Part shown: piece after piece, positions 15,216 to 18,186 of the stretch
Layout of the letters: the number at the start of each line of letters is the position of its first letter
Numbering within the stretch: position 1 is the first letter of the stretch
Origin: Bacteroidales bacterium
GTDB lineage: Bacteria > Bacteroidota > Bacteroidia > Bacteroidales > VadinHA17
Assembly: GCA_016936695.1 (NCBI GenBank)
Contig: JAFGXK010000106.1
Coordinates: 1-18,186 of the forward strand
Length of the DNA: 18,186 nt
Reading direction: 5' to 3'
Position numbers and translations under genes: made by a program
The notes under the pieces: generated by a model
Seen by the model: only the letters and a program-made list of their open reading frames with translations
Databases searched by the model: none
What the model was told of the DNA's origin: nothing

Positions 15216-18186
15216 CTAAAATCTGAAGTATATAAAAGGCATTGTTGCGAAACTGCCCATCCTGAAAAGAAGGAATCCGGCAATGAGCACAAGGATCATC
15301 TGAAGGGCCAGTGGCGTATTGATGAATAATCCTCTGTACCATTCCTTGAATTTCTCGGGGAGAAAATGTATGATGTAACCTGCAGCCATTAGTGCAAATG
15401 CACCGCTGTAGACATGAAATATTGTTCCGAATGAGGCAGGAACAAAGTCATTGAATATCTGCCTGAGCATCAGCACCACGCTGTGCATGTTCTGTGCCCG
15501 GAAAAATATCCAGCAGAAGCTTACGAAATTGAATGTCAGAAATACCGACACAGCCGTTGCCAGCCGTCCCTTATGAACCGGAATCCCGAAAAGGTATCCC
15601 TTTATTTTATTAATTGCCAACCCTATCCCATGCAGTCCTCCCCAGATGACGAACCTGAGGCTTGCCCCGTGCCAGAGTCCTCCGATAAGCATGGTTAACA
15701 TCAGGTTTGCCAGGGTGCGCAGCCTTCCCTTCCGGTTTCCTCCCAAGGGTATGTATAGATAATCCTTGAGCCATCTTGACAGTGAGATGTGCCACCTTCT
15801 CCAGAAATCGGTAAGATCCAGGGCTTTGTAAGGTGAGTTGAAATTAACAGGCAGGCGGAAACCCAGGATCAGCGCTATGCCGATGGCGATATCAGTATAT
15901 CCTGAAAAGTCACAATAAATCTGAAGCCCGTATCCATATACAGCTATCAGGTTTTCGAATCCCGAATAAGCCGTTGGCAGTTCAAAAACCCTGTCGATGA
16001 AATTGACCGCTATGAAATCAGAGATTATTATTTTCTTCGTCAGTCCCTTCACTATCAAAAACACGGCATGGCTGAACTCCCTCCTTGTAACGCTATATTC
16101 CCTGTAAAGCTGAGGAATGAACTCCGAAGCCCTGACAATAGGTCCGGCAACCAGCTGGGGAAAGAAAGATACGTAGAACCCGAAGTCGCTAACATTCCTT
16201 ACGGGCTTCAGTTTCGTCCTGTACATGTCGATCGTATAACTGAGCGACTGGAAGGTGAAGAATGAGATCCCCACCGGAAGCACGATAGAGCTAATATCGA
16301 AATTCGTACCCAGCATGCTGTTCGACATGGCACCGAGTACATCCGTAACCACTATGGAAGTACCAAACAAATCGTTTATTGTCTGCACAAAAAACCCTGT
16401 ATACTTGAAATAGGCCAGAAGTCCGATATTCGACACGATACTGAGCACCAGGAAAAATCTCTTTCCTGCTTTGGTCCCCGATCTGTAAATCAGTAGTCCG
16501 CAGGTGTAATCAATAAGTGTGACAAAAACCAGCAGGAGGAGGAATAGCCCTCCTGCCTTGTAATAGAAGAAAAGGCTCACCAGCAGGAGGTAAAAATTTC
16601 TTACAAACATTTTTTTGTAAAACAGGATAAATCCTGCAAGGACCAACAGGAAGAAAATCCAGAAGGCCGGTGATGTAAAAATGAATGTTTTGGCCGGGTC
16701 GTAGGTGAATATATCTGTGATGATCGTCTTCAGAAAAGCCTGCCGGGGTTTGGCGTCAACAACGGGACCAGCTGCGTTATACTTTGCAAGGGCAGAAGTA
16801 TCGATATGAACGACAGGCGGGATTTTAACTATAGGATCAGGTGCCTTCTGAGTAAAAAGGTCCCTTACCATCAGTTGTGCAAGTTTGTCGGCTCCCTGAT
16901 CGGTCAGGTGAACATAATCGGGTTTAGCCAGGGGAGGATTCATATTGAACCATCTCACAATGGACGACTGTCCTCCCATTGCTGTGCGTGCATCCCAGAA
17001 AGCAGCTCCTGTTAATTCAGCTGCATTCCTCTGGGCGTTAATAATCTTGGGAATATTCGGATATGATTTCACCCTCGTTCCATCCTGAAAGGCCATGTCA
17101 GTAAGTCCGACCACCAGCAGGCCGGTTTCGGGAGATATCTCCCTGAGAAGATCGATCTGGCGGGTTAGCCCTTTTTCATAATATGAATAATCATTCCTGA
17201 TGGTTGTGGCAAGATTCAGTCCATAGTGTATCACAACCAGGTCGGGCTTCAGAAGGTCATATGCCTCCTTCAGGTTATCACTCCCAACCATGGTGAACTC
17301 AAGTCCGGCACTTCCTCTCTGCGGGATATTGTCAACCACAATCCCGGTACTGCTCTCGATGCTTATACCGTAAAGGTCGGGACTTGTATTGCCTGAAAAA
17401 TCGATAAGTATGTTACGCGAGTTGTACAGCTTACATACGTACTCAGTCATTCCTTCCGATGATTTAAGGGTGTCGGTAATAACGGGATTGTCTCCTGATT
17501 TTATCTCGATCTTCACATCACCCTGGTTGTTCCTGTAGAAGAGCCTTAGATAATCAAAGTGTGATTCATCCCTGTCGGCCAGGACTGAGGGCACGATCCT
17601 TATCCACGATTTCACCTTTGAAACAGAGACTGCTCCCTCCGGCATATATCTGCAGAAGGCCATGAAGGGACCAAGGTCGTTGTGAGTAATATGTCCGTTG
17701 CGGTAAGAAAGGTAATTGTATCTCTTCCAGTTTGATGAGGCTCTAACATAAAACGAACGGGTGTAGGTTACCGGCATCACGGGTAGTAAGAGGCCAGGTC
17801 CGGTGCCACCATATTCCTTTCGCAGATACCGTCTGATATAAGAGGTAATTCTGTCACCCTCTATCTGGGAATCACCGTAATACATAACTCTTACCTGCTT
17901 AGCCTGTGAATAGCTGAGTCCGTCGAGGAAAACCGATATGGGATCACGGGGCAGGGCTATGGTATCGGCAGTTGCGGAATCAGCTGCTACGGTAATGGCT
18001 TCAACAGGTGGGGGAGGTAAAACAGTTACAACGGAATCAACGTTACTGCTCGTTGCAGGATGAACAAAGGAAGTGGTTTGAAGAAGATTGGCCGGAAAAA
18101 GGTTTTTGATCGTGGGAAGACCAAGGTCCCACGGCAAAATATATGAAAGACCTGCAAAACAGACCAGATAGATCAGCAAAAGCAAA
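15216..18186 (-). CDS. SGNH hydrolase-MBOAT O-acyltransferase fusion, N-terminus cut off
   Basis: At least 989 residues, open to the window edge. The only start-like codon there is a TTG at 18183-18185, so the true start is probably outside. Numbering from that TTG: a membrane segment (about 1-17); a Pro-rich linker; an extracytoplasmic SGNH domain (about 95-445) with MYYGDSQIEGD (nucleophile S106), HYGLN (N324) and KPDYVHLTDQG (D423, H426), carrying a beta-rich insertion at about 180-290; then a membrane-bound MBOAT domain (about 500-980). The MBOAT part has LPVGISFFTFQSLSYTID, FFPQLVAGPIVR, DFWRRWHISLS (H799) and GGLWHGAS (catalytic H839), as in AlgI. It probably moves acetyl groups from cytoplasmic donors across the membrane to an exported glycan. 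In alginate O-acetylation the matching parts (AlgI with AlgJ/AlgX) are separate proteins. The target glycan is unknown. Confidence 0.9.
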   Translation of the reverse strand, partial: LLLLIYLVCFAGLSYILPWDLGLPTIKNLFPANLLQTTSFVHPATSSNVDSVVTVLPPPPVEAITVAADSATADTIALPRDPISVFLDGLSYSQAKQVRVMYYGDSQIEGDRITSYIRRYLRKEYGGTGPGLLLPVMPVTYTRSFYVRASSNWKRYNYLSYRNGHITHNDLGPFMAFCRYMPEGAVSVSKVKSWIRIVPSVLADRDESHFDYLRLFYRNNQGDVKIEIKSGDNPVITDTLKSSEGMTEYVCKLYNSRNILIDFSGNTSPDLYGISIESSTGIVVDNIPQRGSAGLEFTMVGSDNLKEAYDLLKPDLVVIHYGLNLATTIRNDYSYYEKGLTRQIDLLREISPETGLLVVGLTDMAFQDGTRVKSYPNIPKIINAQRNAAELTGAAFWDARTAMGGQSSIVRWFNMNPPLAKPDYVHLTDQGADKLAQLMVRDLFTQKAPDPIVKIPPVVHIDTSALAKYNAAGPVVDAKPRQAFLKTIITDIFTYDPAKTFIFTSPAFWIFFLLVLAGFILFYKKMFVRNFYLLLVSLFFYYKAGGLFLLLLVFVTLIDYTCGLLIYRSGTKAGKRFFLVLSIVSNIGLLAYFKYTGFFVQTINDLFGTSIVVTDVLGAMSNSMLGTNFDISSIVLPVGISFFTFQSLSYTIDMYRTKLKPVRNVSDFGFYVSFFPQLVAGPIVRASEFIPQLYREYSVTRREFSHAVFLIVKGLTKKIIISDFIAVNFIDRVFELPTAYSGFENLIAVYGYGLQIYCDFSGYTDIAIGIALILGFRLPVNFNSPYKALDLTDFWRRWHISLSRWLKDYLYIPLGGNRKGRLRTLANLMLTMLIGGLWHGASLRFVIWGGLHGIGLAINKIKGYLFGIPVHKGRLATAVSVFLTFNFVSFCWIFFRAQNMHSVVLMLRQIFNDFVPASFGTIFHVYSGAFALMAAGYIIHFLPEKFKEWYRGLFINTPLALQMILVLIAGFLLFRMGSFATMPFIYFRF

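Noticed and set aside
15124..15342. Possible missing HTH or extra small gene after the response regulator.
   Set aside because: Other frames here encode only shadow reading frames of the regulator and the MBOAT gene; nothing HTH-like is seen.
18183..18185. TTG as the true start of the SGNH-MBOAT gene.
   Set aside because: The frame runs to the window edge, so it is more likely an internal Leu codon; a signal or anchor segment probably begins slightly further out.

Overview
The window looks like chromosomal DNA from a member of the Bacteroidota, most likely an environmental Bacteroidales. The grounds are: a DUF4290 gene directly upstream of murA; a MurA with Asp at the usual catalytic Cys position; two matches to the Bacteroidota -7 promoter box TAnnTTTG; few Shine-Dalgarno-like sites; and a response regulator of a type I associate with this phylum (AAA+ module, no HTH domain). 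There are 13 protein genes, two of them cut by the window edges. I see no rRNA, tRNA, CRISPR array, insertion sequence or phage gene.

Left part (1-3381, + strand): a tight three-gene run. It holds the 3' half of a long-chain acyl-CoA ligase, a YghO-like GNAT-fold acyltransferase and a phytoene-desaturase/retinol-saturase-type flavoprotein, with gaps of 29 and 5 bases. An acyl-CoA maker, an acyl-transfer enzyme and a redox enzyme suggest membrane-lipid tailoring. A ceramide or other N-acyl lipid is the most specific guess, but it remains inference.

3393-7348: a Kup-type potassium transporter on the - strand, divergent from an exported CapA-like metallophosphoesterase. This is followed by a NicO/UreH-type membrane protein with a loop of 11 histidines and a GTG start. 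From 7354 to 7485 lies an unusual two-armed repeat: five AAGGC cores on the left and five GYCTT cores on the right that could pair with each other.

7539-15203 (+ strand): DUF4290 and murA (overlapping by one base), then the chaperone pair grpE-dnaJ, then a NatA/NatB-like ABC-2 exporter (ATPase plus permease), then an orphan response regulator. The regulator has a REC domain and an AAA+ domain with GSFTSA in place of GAFTGA, and no DNA-binding domain.

15216-18186 (- strand): a large membrane protein, cut at its N-terminus by the window edge. It fuses an extracytoplasmic SGNH-hydrolase domain to an AlgI-type MBOAT O-acyltransferase. It converges on the response regulator through a 10-bp hairpin whose loop holds the regulator's stop codon.

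Most genes here are housekeeping or common envelope functions. The points most worth a second look are the intergenic repeat, the acyl-transfer operon, the SGNH-MBOAT fusion, the HTH-less AAA+ regulator and the altered signature residues in Kup.
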